Origin: Atriophallophorus winterbourni
Taxonomy: Eukaryota > Platyhelminthes > Trematoda > Plagiorchiida > Microphallidae
Direction: 5' to 3'
DNA length: 64,000 nt
Assembly (NCBI GenBank): GCA_013407085.1
Contig: JACCGJ010001410.1
Location: 1 to 64,000, forward strand
The first letter of the stretch is position 1, and each line of letters begins with the position of its first letter. This document shows positions 1 to 11,361 of the stretch, piece after piece. Below the pieces are notes generated by a model. The model saw only the letters and a list, made by a program, of their open reading frames with translations. It ran no database searches and was not told where the DNA came from. The position numbers and the translations under genes are program-made.

Positions 1-26
1 AAATATCCATTTCCCTGTTATTTTAG

Positions 27-934
27 AACACCAAGCACATTGAGTAATGGCACCCACAAATACGCATATTTTGAAAACGTGTTCAAGGTGTTTCACGGAG
101 CGTGTTTCGCAGAATACACCAAGTCTCTTGTAAACTCACTCTGCGAGAGACTTCCCCGTGATCGACTTGGATACGGTGAGGATGGAATCGCAAATATCAA
201 ACGACATCCGTAAGTTTCACTGATGTTAGAGATTCCTGTTTTCTTCGGATGAACTTATTACAAACTTGCATTACCCAAAATGATCAAACCATAAGAATGC
301 ATATTTCTTCATAGCCACGTGAGATGCTCTCATACTTTTATTCACAAGTATATCGTATAATTTCGCGTGCTTGAAACACATTCGTTTCAACGTTTAACCA
401 TATGTAAACTTTTATTGCTTGACAGATATTTCGATGGATTCGCGTGGAATGATTTGCAATTTCAGAGATTGGAATCGCCATTAAAGCCGAGGGTGAGTTA
501 TTGGCGTGAGAGATTTTGTAATTCTGGTTCAGATATACATGATTATCACGGCGTGAATGAGCATTCATTTTTATTCGACGGAATTTTCCTTCATTGATAT
601 GAATTAAACTTCGCAATCATCGTCCGGTGTCTTACCTCAACCACACCCGATAATCTCGATTGTTACATAATTAGAAATTCTTGAAAAACTACCACCTTTA
701 AGAACAGTACCCTATATTTTAACTGTTTACTACGATTGGCAAAATTTTCATTGTTTCTTAGAATCAGCCGTTTGTAGCGCCTAGTTCATTATATCCGATT
801 AATTCACATAATTTCGATCATTCACATCCTTCTAACAGCTATCTCGTCGGAATTACTTCAGTGAGTTCGATCTGAAAGTGGACTACGAAGAACACGTGCC
901 AGACGAAACTTCCGGATGGGACGAAGACTTCTGA
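27..934 (+). CDS. cGMP-dependent-type (PKG, AGC family) protein kinase, last three exons
   Basis: Three exons join in phase: 27-209 (acceptor TTTTAG, donor at GTAAGT), 426-492 (acceptor GACAG, donor GTGAGT) and 839-934 (acceptor AACAG, stop TGA 932-934). They encode the end of the kinase C-lobe (RDRLGYGEDGIANIKRHP, then YFDGFAWNDL) and the AGC tail, finishing in DETSGWDEDF. In known PKGs the matching pieces are the RLG...I..H.WF.GF.W segment and a terminus ending in SGWDIDF. PKG phosphorylates Ser/Thr of cytosolic targets in response to cGMP. The cyclic-nucleotide-binding and catalytic exons must lie left of the window. The reading frame is clean, so this is probably the functional paralogue of the decayed copies at 5570-28129. 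PKA is less likely because of the SGWD ending. Confidence 0.85.
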
Positions 935-1680
935 TGACGGCTGTTTGTAATTCATGAAATTTGTGTTTTTTATCTTTCATTCTAATATAAATTCATGTCC
1001 ACGTATATCGTGTGCTCTATCCAAAACGTTGCGCAATTGATCAGAAAATGATGAGTCGTTTTGCGATAACTTCGGAATACACAAATTAATTCGGTATAAA
1101 GTGTAAATGAATTCCACAGAAATCGAAATAGAAGGAATGACGTCTGTAATCAAGTCTTGAATTGAGATCGCTTGAATGTGTATTTCTATAGTAGACTGAA
1201 CTCTATCAAATTGTGGAGAGGGTGTAGTTTCCCACCCGTTGTATTTTATAGGTTAGGATTATGTTGCTCCTCACTCTCATTTGTGTAAAATTTCTCAATC
1301 CGATCATTACTAATCACTCTTGGTATCAAATGTACTCCATCCCATCAACTAGCTACGTCGCTCGGTGGTAAATTCTATCCAGCAATTCAATGTCTTTACG
1401 TAGTCAGGGGCCCTAAGTGGTATCATGTACTCTAGATGTTAGTATTTATAATGTGAGAGAGCTTTTTGGAGATGACCGCCTGAATATTTTCCTCTGCACC
1501 ACGCTGCGTTGGTCAGAAATATCCCGATTGTTTAAATTACCTTTTCTCTCCCACCACGGAATATCAGCATGAAAGCGACATTTAGTCTGTGGATATGCAC
1601 GAATCAAATGAGTTTAGAACCGCCTCAACTGACAGGGGAAAGGAAAATTGATATGTAATTAATTCCTCAAAAATTCGGGA
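935..1680. other. 3' flank of kinase gene, no gene recognised
   Basis: AT-rich sequence with no convincing open frame. The first part should be the kinase 3' UTR. No clear canonical AATAAA was assigned as the poly(A) signal. Confidence 0.5.
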
Positions 1681-2120
1681 AGATAAAGCTTGTAAGGCCA
1701 CCTTTGGAAAGGTAAACCATTAATCTGAAGCCTCCACTGCCTATTGAATATATCCAATCATATAATTGACATCAGAAGTCAACTTCAATGGAACATACGG
1801 AGCTGGAGTCCTGTTATATAATTCGAAGTTGTAGACAACTTCGTTTGGCTAACTCCTGTGACACCGTCGCTGTGGAAATGTATCACCTTATCACGGTAGG
1901 CAGTAGATACGGCTTAAATCCTAATGCTTGACTGGCGTAGAGATTAGAGTTTACAAATTGCATACGCTGAGGGACTCTGTCCATTTATGGTTTAAATAAG
2001 GCCGGAAATAACCAGTAGTTGGAGCCATAGCTTCGGCTGCGAGCAGGAAAATTTACAAAAGCTTGTCCAGGAAAGAGGCTCTAGGCCAAGCGCTGCTCTT
2101 TAGAATTACAATTTATTCCA
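1681..2120. repeat. Dispersed repeat, partial copy
   Basis: The stretch 1725-1840 (containing CTGCCTATTGAATATATCC and GGAGCTGGAGTCCTGTTATA) recurs at about 11243-11345 and in the second and third array units (about 19008-19110 and 26790-26890). The family therefore also exists outside the array. No coding capacity was seen. The family is unnamed here. Confidence 0.6.
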
Positions 2121-3286
2121 GAATCATGCACATGATGAGTCAATCTTGTTATTACGGTCTCGGAAGAAATGCACTAATATTTTTCGATCACAGGTTACTC
2201 ATCGTGTGAAGCATATAAGAATTTGGCACATACTTTCAATTGTCGTTGTGAAGCGTAGGCTATACTTTCTTGCAAGACATCTCATTATTCCAAACAGTAA
2301 TGTGAATCCCTTCAAACAGTCAATCAATTACAATGCATGCCGATGTACTGCCCATACTTAAAGAGTAAAAACTGAACGACACCGTCTTGATGTGTGTGAT
2401 GGAAGAGCATGCAATTGAGTATCTTTAGCCAATCGATAATCTTCTGAAATGATTGAGTAATATAATAGGGATCGATTTCTCGTTATCTAAATTGCGTCAT
2501 GTGATGACGATAAGTGATCAAATGTCCTAACTTGTCAGAAAATCAAAGCTAGAGTAAATGATTGGTCATGTTGTCGGATATAATCTCTTCATGTTTTTCG
2601 ACTACTCATCAGTACCAAGTACTCCTAAATATTCATGAAGCCGGTGACCGATCCACATTAAAAACACTGGACTCGAATTTCGCTCTTATTTGAGCTCTTC
2701 AGCTGTACATATCTTGTCATGGGTTGCATTCGAATCCAGGACCACCACTATCATAGTCTTAAGCCTTACGGCCTAAGGTATTGTCCACCGTTTGACCGAT
2801 CGTTAATGTTTCTACAGTTTGGCACTTTTGTGAGGCGTCATATGCCTGACCATTCGAGAAAGAGCAACCAACATCGGTTGCATCGTCCAACCGATCTGAT
2901 CTCCTTGTCAGGTCTTCGTCTTCCGTCTGCTTAGTCATGACCAATTGCAAACACGCATTAACCCTGCTCCTTCCTAACAAATAAATGACGGTAGACAACA
3001 GTCAGTAACGTTTATTAATATTAAATTTTTAGTTAAAAAGCGCACGCTCTGTTAGAGCCAGAAGGATCAATATCCTCACCGATTATTCACATACCACATA
3101 CCAAACTCTTCGTGCTAACTGTTGTGTCTACGCTGCATAGACCTGTCCGCTGTGTGCGTTGACTTATTGATTTCCGATCGATCACTCACGCGCCACGCTT
3201 TTGAACTTTGTCTATCAATAATATAACACTGGTTTCGTTCACAAGTCCGGTCGTTTGTTCTTACTGTTCTTTCGGGAATAAGTGTT
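2121..3286. other. Non-coding stretch left of the gypsy fragment
   Basis: Only short frames without recognisable similarity. The part just left of the gag frame (about 2970-3286) could hold a 5' LTR or leader of the retroelement. No paired LTR is visible on the right and no primer-binding site could be assigned. Confidence 0.35.
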
Positions 3287-4714
3287 TTGTGCTTACTTGT
3301 GAATATAACAACTGGCGTCGCGATTCACTCAACCTGTGACATGCTCAGCTTAGCTTGTGCTCCCGATCCGCTTTGGGATCATCCTACTGCTCGTCCAACT
3401 GCTGGAGAGTGGCAGAATTTCAAACTATCTTTCAAGGATTATCTTAACATGATAACAATTTTCAATCCACCAATCAAGATGACCTGTGAACAAGAGATCG
3501 TCTTCTTACGTCAATACCTTGGACGTAAAGGTCAACGATATTTCGAAGCCCAGAATCTGAGAACCAAAGCAACGATCAACGAAGTGTTCACTGCACTGGA
3601 TAAATATTGGGGTTCCCGAGTGAATTTGTTTGTCACACGGTATAAATTTTCCCGAATTCGACAGGAACCTGCGGAATCATTAGATGCGTATATTTCGCGG
3701 TTGATCCCGGCAGTCCGCCTTTGCGAATTCAATGCAGTTCCCGCGAAGAAGGATCGAAGAAACTATTCTAATACAACAATTCATTTCCGGCCTATCGGAC
3801 GGCAGACTCCGGGAAATTCTTCTATCCGAGGATGCAAATAAAATTACTTGGGAACGTGTTCGTGAGATTGCTCGGTGCCGCACTGATATCATGTAGCAGA
3901 ATAAATCGTTCTTTCATGCAAGTTCTGAGATATCACATTTGAAGCCAGCTTCTGCCCAACGTTCGAAATCATCGGCCATGAGCTGTTTCCGTTGTGGGAG
4001 TAACCAACATTTAGCGAACAGTCCATATTGCCAAGCTCGCAAAGGCAAGTGTTACAAATGTGGTAAGCTCGGTCACTTTGCTCGTGTATGTCGGTCTCAA
4101 ACAGTTTCTCAAATTGATACAAGTGACACAGCCATGGTCGATTCTAATACAGCAACATCGGAAGCTGAACATATTTATGGCATTTCTAGTCACGAACTTA
4201 CTACATGCTCTGCAATTGAACCCAAATTACCTTCTTCTGATATCCGTACAGTACATTTTTGCTTGGGTGACAGAATGATAACTTTGCCTATGGAATTGGA
4301 TTCAGCTTGTCCAATAACAATCGTTCCGTACGAGTTTTATTGTACGCATTTACAGTCATTCCCTATTCAACCATCGAATTATGTTTTTGGAAGTTACTCG
4401 AAAAACCCTGTGCCCATTCTGGGATTTCTCAACGTGCCCTTATTTCTGGAAAGGGAGTTTAAATCCGTTGTTGCCGTTTACGTGTCGCACACTAACAGCA
4501 AACCGTTACTTGGTCGAAATGCTATGGTATCGCTGCAAGTGACCCCTTCTATTGAAAAAATGACGATTGCTGCGGTGTGTATTGATAAACTGGAACCTCG
4601 TTTCCCTAACTTGTTTCGGGATGAATTGGGACGAATCCCGAACGGCAAGCACAGGATAAATCTACGGTCTGATGCTCGACCTTCTGCTATATCTCAGCCA
4701 CGGCCCATTCAATA
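3287..4714 (+). mobile_element. Ty3/gypsy LTR-retroelement fragment, gag to protease, broken
   Basis: A gag-like frame (from about 3341 to 3760) is followed by a one-base frameshift near 3760, an in-frame stop (TAG about 3895), then nucleocapsid and protease. Two zinc knuckles are visible at about 3981-4093. The second (CYKCGKLGHFARVC) is a perfect CX2CX4HX4C; the first has CX2CX4HX6C spacing. The aspartic protease follows (about 4260-4550), with LLGRN-type C-terminal motif seen as PLLGRNAM. Its active site reads LDSAC where the family has D-T/S-G. The last ~35 residues are the typical lead-in to reverse transcriptase (PNLFRDELG...), and then the frame stops at 4714. RT, RNase H and integrase are absent. 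The copy is dead. Confidence 0.8.
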
Positions 4715-5012
4715 GTTCAATAGTATATTTATGGTAAAATAAGCACATAGCTTCAAATAACCACAGGATGTGTTTACAGTGGATCGAAAAAATAGGATAA
4801 AGAAAAAAACGTCAGAGTGGGGTTCGAGGGAATAAATTGGCCAGTATAATCAGTATGGGTGCGGGGAGGCCTTACAGCGGGCCACACTCGCTTCGGAGTT
4901 GCGTCTTCCCGAGTTCGCTAGGCGGTAGCTTGAGAATAGGGAGGCTTCGGGGTTGTGTTAGACCTTTCCGGGATTCTTGTGGCATTTGTACGGGTAGGAG
5001 ATCGACTCCAGA
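4715..5012. other. Unique GC-rich segment at the left edge of the array
   Basis: About 4830-5012 is clearly richer in G+C than its surroundings and is not found at the start of the other two array units. It carries a 68-codon open frame with no recognisable product. It marks the left breakpoint of the tandem array. Confidence 0.4.
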
Positions 5013-5184
5013 CACTGCTTTATTCAAATGCGTCATTTTGTGACCAAATTAGATTTCATATGATCACTATAATTATCATTAAAGCCTACTCATCTAATGC
5101 GAAAACATACCCAGGCGTTTTTTATTTAACTCAGTTGTTACTCTTTCGCTTATTAATCGTTGATCAGTTATTAACTGGATACTA

Positions 5185-5295
5185 TGTTCATGCCTGCTAT
5201 ATTGATGTATCAAAGGCATCCGATAAGCTCAACCACAGCCTGATTCTATCTATAAATGTGCGTCACTTTGCGTGGATCAGGCTTGTAATTTGAAA
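5185..5295 (+). mobile_element. LINE RT scrap plus short-repeat head (unit 1)
   Basis: The + strand encodes HACYIDVSKASDKLNH, the motif-A region of a CR1-like reverse transcriptase (typical form YxDxSKAFDxVNH). Right after it, CACTTTGCGTGGATCAGGC matches the end of the abundant ~230-bp repeat of the right part of the window. Both are fragments. Copies lie at about 12950-13058 and 20730-20838. Confidence 0.6.
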
Positions 5296-5569
5296 CAATA
5301 CAATACCAAAAACCTCAATAGAATTTCGATTGCATCTACTGAAATTTATGTAGCTGTCATTCAATGTTACATGTAATGCGATTGCTTTTTTACACCATAA
5401 ATCCTAAATCTTGATTCTACGCCTTGAATACCCATGAATCATGTGCTAAGTCATTAATATCAGTTTATTATTTAGGAATTCATGTTGCAACGTAGATTTC
5501 ATAATTCTATCTAGAAATAATTTAGAATGAATAATCTCAGTTTAATACTAATTCAAACACTCACCAATT

Positions 5570-5910
5570 TAACATTTCTCCGTCTTTACATCGCGATGGA
5601 TCACACCTCGCGTGTGAATGTACCAGAGGGCCTCAACCACCGATGCGATCGTCAATCGTGTCATGGTCTCATCGAACGGGCCGCTGAAGTTGAAGAAAAA
5701 GTTCAAATTGCACTGCGAAATCAAACGCAAACGAAAGAAGTGTAAAGCTCGTGACTCACGTATTCCGGTGTAATGACCATATAGATTCATTCGGGCAAGC
5801 CTCCAATACCACATAAACGTACTTGCTGTATTTGAACGTTTCGTATGATCTATGTGAGAGATAGAAATATGCTTGAGATTGATGTGATTGGTCATTGGTA
5901 TTTTCAAGTA
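5570..5910 (-). pseudogene. PKG-like kinase exons (hinge and catalytic loop), minus copy, unit 1
   Basis: Two exons are recognisable on the minus strand. The first (about 5870-5765) gives KYVYVVLEACPNESIW, the hinge region (PKG form: YLYMLMEAC). The second (about 5690-5575) gives SGPFDETMTRLTIASVVEAL followed by GVIHRDVKTE, the catalytic-loop region. An acceptor (TTCAACTTCAG) and donors (GTGAGT) are preserved. The catalytic-loop exon has KTEK for KPEN and a one-base insertion that brings a stop just before its donor. The next exon in gene order (DFG to APE) lies at about 12778-12600 in the unit to the left of unit 2 but is missing to the left of unit 1. Confidence 0.8.
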
Positions 5911-6039
5911 AATGATTATTCACGAAACGGGTGTATAAAAGGTAGCTTGAATAATTGAAAGTGAATGCGTTCGAATAAAATGCAATGCTCAGCCTCACAC
6001 TGCAAATGAGATATATCCATAACCGGAAGACTGGATCCA

Positions 6040-7835
6040 ATAACTCAGCTCCGGCTTTTTCGGCGATTCCAATCTCTAAAGGTGCAAATCCTTCAAAGGA
6101 AATACATTAATAATGCTGTCAAACGATGAAATTTGGCATAAATTCGACCTAAAGAACGTATGTTTTGGGAAGGAAAATGTGTATCAAAACTTACTGAATA
6201 AAACTATTCACATTGTTTTGATTAAAATTAGATTGCATCTTTTGGTCATAGCATCCAAACTTCAAATTCAATACGTCCGTCGAAAAACCCCAGAATGAAA
6301 AATATTGTCAAATCTCATGGTTGTCGTTTGATATTAGCGACCCCAACCTCACCATTGCTCAGTCCATTACGGGGATCCATTACGCACTGCGCTTTCGCCA
6401 TAGACTTGATTTATTTCATGAATCTCGCTCCGTCAAACGCTCCCATGACTTTTCAAGATTTGTGTACATTTCACAGGTATTATTCAATGTGGCCGGTTCT
6501 GTGAAGTGTCAGACAGTAACTTTTACAGTCTACTGAAGAATTAGGGAGACCCAAATCACTGGAATTTCATCCTCTCGTTAGAGAACAGATCCATCCTCAC
6601 TGCGCCAAGTGACCAGATGTCCAACATACGATCGTACGGTTTGCTGGTCAAACGTCTCGGGTGCCATGTACTCGAGTGTAGTTAGTCTTTGTGGGTTCAC
6701 CTGGTCAGATATTTTTGGTCAAAACGAAATTACATCACAGAAATGAGATGCGTCATTATGTACACATCTTAGACATCGTCAAATGTTCTTCTTCAAACAT
6801 GAATGTATACAAATCCAAAGTGATTATAGATTTACGCAAATTCTTGTGTGATGTAGCTTGTGCGATTAATTCCGTTATGTTCTTTTCGTTGGATTCATGA
6901 ATCCTAAGATGCGTTATAGTTTATTTGGTTAAAACTTTGTGGGATTTTCTGGCCACTTTGATCCCATAAATTTATCGATACATATTTTCCAATCAGCATA
7001 GAGAAATATAATCTTAGTGCACTTGGTAATTCACTACACACTCACCGATTTGACTTATCCGAATGATGTTTGTGATTAATAAATCTTTCGGCTTCGTATC
7101 GCGATAGATGACATATAGCGTGTAAATGTACCAGAGGGACTCAACCACAGATGAGTCCGTGTCATGGTCTCATCAAATATTCCTCTATAGTTGAAAAACA
7201 AGTACAAATCGCACGACGAAATGAAACGCATAGGAAAGGATTACCAATGCAATGACTCGCGTATTCCGATGTAATGAACATATAGATCCACTTGTGCAAG
7301 CTTCCAAAATCATGTAAACATACTTTCTGTCTTTAAACGTTTCGTATTAACTGCATCTGAGTTAGAAATATGCTTTGGATTGATGTGATCGATCATGCGA
7401 TTGATATGTGAAATATTAATAATAATTTCTTACAATCTGATAAAACGTTTCCACTGCACAAATAGTGTGATCCATCAATAATTATTTTGTAAATCGTTGT
7501 ATCTTATATTGCGAAAGCATTCAAAACACAGCATTTTGAGTTTCCGGTATGATAACTCAAATTATATTGTTGATTTTACCTTCTAAAATATAAGGACAGC
7601 CGAAATACAATTGCAAAGTTAATCTAAGTTGCAAATTTACTCACCGACAGATGAAAGGGTTCTTTATTTGCAAAGGTATCTGGCGCTTTTCACAGACCCG
7701 ATTCTGCAGACGTCGATTTACGATGAAGCATTTCTTCATCACTTTCAACGCAAATCTACGCGTCGGGTTCTGTTTCTACTTTAGCTTTGAAACACAATTT
7801 TGAAATTATCTCTGTCGATAGAAGTTAATATTTCC
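6040..7835 (-). pseudogene. Decayed PKG-like kinase gene copy, N-lobe to C-tail, minus, unit 1
   Basis: On the minus strand, from high to low coordinates, exon relics appear in true gene order: N-lobe (about 7835-7645), hinge and catalytic-loop exons (about 7350-7090), DFG-APE exon (about 6735-6570), first C-terminal exon (about 6440-6305) and second C-terminal exon (about 6100-6040). The last two match the intact exons 27-209 and 426-492; for instance GAGATTGGAATCGCC is shared with the latter. Introns are retained, so this is a duplicated and not a processed copy. Stops and frameshifts occur in every exon. Confidence 0.75.
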
Positions 7836-8146
7836 CGCAGTTTATTCTCGCCAGTAAAAACTGCATTTATGCTAAAATACTTCCTTTTTGACTTAATATT
7901 GTAATCGTTAAAACCAGCAGTAGCCGTTCGAACCAGATTGATTCTATTTATCATTAATTTAACACACGATCCGATGTTTGAATTTACCAAATTAATATTT
8001 CCGTAGTCTCGGCTTCCTAGTGTTTTCATGCGTTCGAAGTTGAAAATGTTCGACTTTTCCCACGAAAATATTTTCATTTCGACGTTCAACATAGTTGACC
8101 TTGCTCACATAATCTATCTCGCAAGTAGCGCGACAGGTTTAAGGGA

Positions 8147-9245
8147 ATGTCGCGCATTTGTGATAATTGTGAGATGGAAACCTTAAGCGACGTCAACAAT
8201 GTGGAATATGGGATGGAAAATATTTCAAGATTTATCGACAGAGATAATTTCAAAATTGTTTTTAAGGTGAAGTGGAAAGAGAACCCGACGCGTAGATTTG
8301 CGTTGAAAGTGATGAAGAAACGCTTCATCGTTAATCGATGCCTGCAGAATCGGGTCTGTGAAGAGCGCAAGATACTTTTGCAAATGAAGAACCCTTTCAT
8401 AATTCGGTGAGTCAAATAGCCACTTACATTAACTTTGCGATTGAATTTAGGATAGTCTTTATATTTCAGAACTTAATATCAACAAAATATTTCGAGTTAT
8501 CACAACGGAATCTCGAAATGCTGCAGTTCAGATGCTTTCACAAACTAAGCTACAACGATTTAAAAAATATTTCTTCAGCGATCACACTTTTTGTGTAGTG
8601 AAAACTATTAATCAGATTTTTAAAGAAATATTATTGAAATATCAAATATCTATCGCATGATCAATCTCATCAAACTCAAGCTTATTTCTATCTCTCATCC
8701 AGTTTATACGAAACGTTCAAAGACAGAAAGTACGTTTATATGGTATTGGAGGCTTGCACGAATGGATCAATATGGTCGCTACACCGGAATACGTGAGTCT
8801 TCGCATTTACAGTCCTTTCTTTCGCGTTTGATTTCGCAATGCAATTTGAACTTGTTCTTCAACTTCAGCGGACCATTCGATGAGAACATGACACGATTCA
8901 CAATCGCATCGGTGGTTGAAGTCCTCGCGTATATTCATCTGCGAGGTGTTATCTATCGCGACGTGAAACCGGAGAACTTGATGGTAACATCATCCGGATA
9001 TGTTAAATCGCATACTGTTCTGATTATGAATGCACGTAGATAATATTTCAACATTCTGATTGAAAAATATTTATCAATTAATTTAAATCAGAGGTATGAG
9101 AACTACTCGAAATATAACGAAATAAAAATGACGCATCATTGGATTCATGGATAGTTAAAGACGCACCTTGTTCCTGCGATGTGATTTCGTTTTGACCAAT
9201 CAACTCCGACTAGGAGAACCAACCAACATAAACTGCAATTTCCAC
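8147..9245 (+). pseudogene. PKG-like kinase exons, plus copy, unit 1
   Basis: Exon N-lobe 8147-8408: open, ends at donor GTGAGT, with RRFALKVMKKRFIVNR (VAIK-type lysine) and an alpha-C glutamate in VCEERKILLQ. The Gly-rich loop GxGxFGxV reads DRDNFKIV. Exon hinge about 8702-8790: KYVYMVLEACTNGSIW. Exon catalytic loop about 8869-8993: GPFDENMTRFTIASVVEVL and GVIYRDVKPENL, with the YRDxKPEN form typical of PKG/PKA. A degraded DFG exon begins near 9178. There are no stops in the first three exons, but the ATP loop is destroyed and the DFG exon is broken. It lies head to head with the minus copy ending at 7835. Confidence 0.8.
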
Positions 9246-9845
9246 GAGATAGCTGTAAACGAATAGTGGTAGAAAGGAATGAAGAAAATTATTCAGATAT
9301 AATGAGATACACGCGTTGATCGATAATCCTAAAGAAATATGGAAATTGTGACTTGACTTGATATACAAGATACGTATATCCAAATTTTCTAAAGATTTAA
9401 ATAATGGTTAATGACCATTAAACAGACGGTTATCGTGAAACGCATTCTGAATACTAATTGTGAAAGGCGTCCAGAATAAAATCGACAAATCGGTATATTA
9501 ATGTTCAGTGTTGACCAATGAATCATGCCTATCGGAACTTGGATGCCCGAACCATTCACGCCAATAACACACCTCTTGACGTGAACAGCAATTTTAATGT
9601 CTGATGTTGAGACCCTTTCTAGCGAAATTGATCGAAATCGATTTAAGATAATGAAAGTGATAAACGTGGTAGAGTTGGGAAACGATTATCTTCAGATCAG
9701 ATTTGTTGAACGATGAATTTGAAAAAAATAACAATCCCTTCCATCAACTCGTCTATCAATCATTTAAATTGAACCGTTAGACTATATCATGCGAAGATAA
9801 CATCTGAACACTTGTATCGTAAAGTCACCCTAAACGGGAAAAAGC
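9246..9845. other. Non-coding stretch inside unit 1
   Basis: No gene recognised. The same sequence occurs in units 2 and 3 with few changes. Confidence 0.5.
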
Positions 9846-9849
9846 GACG

Positions 9850-10240
9850 AGACTCACAGATTTCGTTTGACAACAGTGACCAACTCCTCACCATGGCCAT
9901 GTCAAACATGGCGATCGCTTTTGCAGAGATTTCATCAGTTAGGGTTCACCTCTCGAAACGTTGCTCCATCAAACGCTGTCAATGCCATTGTACGATTCAC
10001 TCATATGTTGCAACCAACCGTCAATGTGACCAGTACTATGAAATATCGCAAAATGACGTTTTAAACTCCACCCATGATAGACGTAAACACCAAAAATGCT
10101 TTTTTCACTCACTCGTTGGACGGCAGCTTCATTGTGAGTACTCCAAATGGTCAGAACTCCATCAAACGGTCATGTGGTATGTGATGGTGAACCATGACAT
10201 GCTCTCATCGAATTGTCAACCGAAATTGAAGAACAATTTT
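9850..10240 (-). pseudogene. Kinase DFG-APE and C-terminal exon relics, minus, unit 1
   Basis: The minus strand of about 10240-10110 resembles the DFG-APE exon of 12778-12605: it keeps the end of the exon before GTGAGTG, and a stop replaces a conserved Trp codon region. About 10050-9850 resembles the first C-terminal exon (27-209). The plus-strand 174-codon open frame over this stretch (9812-10336) is a shadow of these relics and is cut short in unit 2 by one substitution. Confidence 0.6.
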
Positions 10241-10336
10241 AAAGTTCATATGAACTACAGCATCGAAGGAAACACAATGCAAACCGCTGGCCAATTCAAT
10301 GAAAATAATGAGTTATGGAGTCAAATTGAGCTGTGA

Positions 10337-11242
10337 TCGCGAATCATATATCGATTAATCGTAGCAATGTTCACAAGAATAAATGATGATGTCGAATGGG
10401 CGCGAAATTATTATCGATTAATCAATTTTGCCATGAAGAATGTTCGTAAAATTTAATGTCGCAAATCGGCAAGTCGAACTCGGAACAGTTATACTAACTA
10501 AAATTCGTCAAATAGATATTGTTTAACTGGGTGTTGATGTTTCGCAATATACGACGTAATAGATCATGTTCTATCACATAATATCCATGGTTAACTAATT
10601 GGTTTGGCATGTCTGATGGTTTTCTATAAAAGAGAATGATCATATTAAAGTTTTATTTTTAAGCCATTCGGTGGATAAGACATGCACCACCGACCTGTGC
10701 AATGAGATGTTACCTTGGGCTGATCCCATGTACGTAAACACTCATCATTTTTATACTTGGACATCAAATGACCTGTTATCAAGCCGTTGTAAAATTTCGT
10801 GTGGTGGACATATATCACGGTCTACCGTAGATAGCAGACTTTGGTACGCAACTGAATCCAAAAACCTCATAGTAAAGTGTCGTTTGTAGACGATTAAGAA
10901 ACGTGCATTCTTACAAGAGCATCAAATGTTCTATTGACAAGCACTTGAAACGTTTTGAGCGGTAGACATATATATTGATTAAAAGTAAATGGAAGCTCAG
11001 TGATACGTAACTGTATGCATTATCCTAACGTAGTTGTTGTTTGAAAAAGATTTGGAAACGTGCTATCAAAGATTGTCGAAAATCGCGAAAAACATTTATT
11101 TCGTCGAAGCTTTCACGCATACGAGACGGTGACATGTTCATTGTTGAAGTCAAAAGAATACTCTGATATCTACATATAAATGCCCGATGACGGCATAGAG
11201 CCAGAAACCGGTAATGGTTCGTAAAGGATGAAAAACCCTAAT
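10337..11242. other. Non-coding stretch inside unit 1
   Basis: No gene recognised. At 11185-11240 a motif (AGCCAGAAACCGGTAATGG) also occurs near 45375-45410, so it belongs to another dispersed element. Confidence 0.45.
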
Positions 11243-11361
11243 CTCAAGCCTCAACTGCCTATTGAATAAATCCAATCATATAAATGGCTTCAGAGATTAA
11301 CTTCAATGGACCCTACAGAGCTGGAGTCCTGTTATACAATTCAAACATATAAACAACAAGC

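Noticed and set aside
2759..2998. 79-codon minus-strand and 71-codon plus-strand overlapping frames
   Set aside because: Both strands are open over the same stretch with no recognisable motif, next to a retroelement fragment.
5527..5745. 72-codon plus-strand frame identical in all three units
   Set aside because: It is the opposite strand of the kinase catalytic-loop exon; its identity comes from the recent duplication.
9812..10336. 174-codon plus-strand frame repeated in the array
   Set aside because: It is the complement of decayed kinase exons, is interrupted in unit 2, and has no recognisable product.
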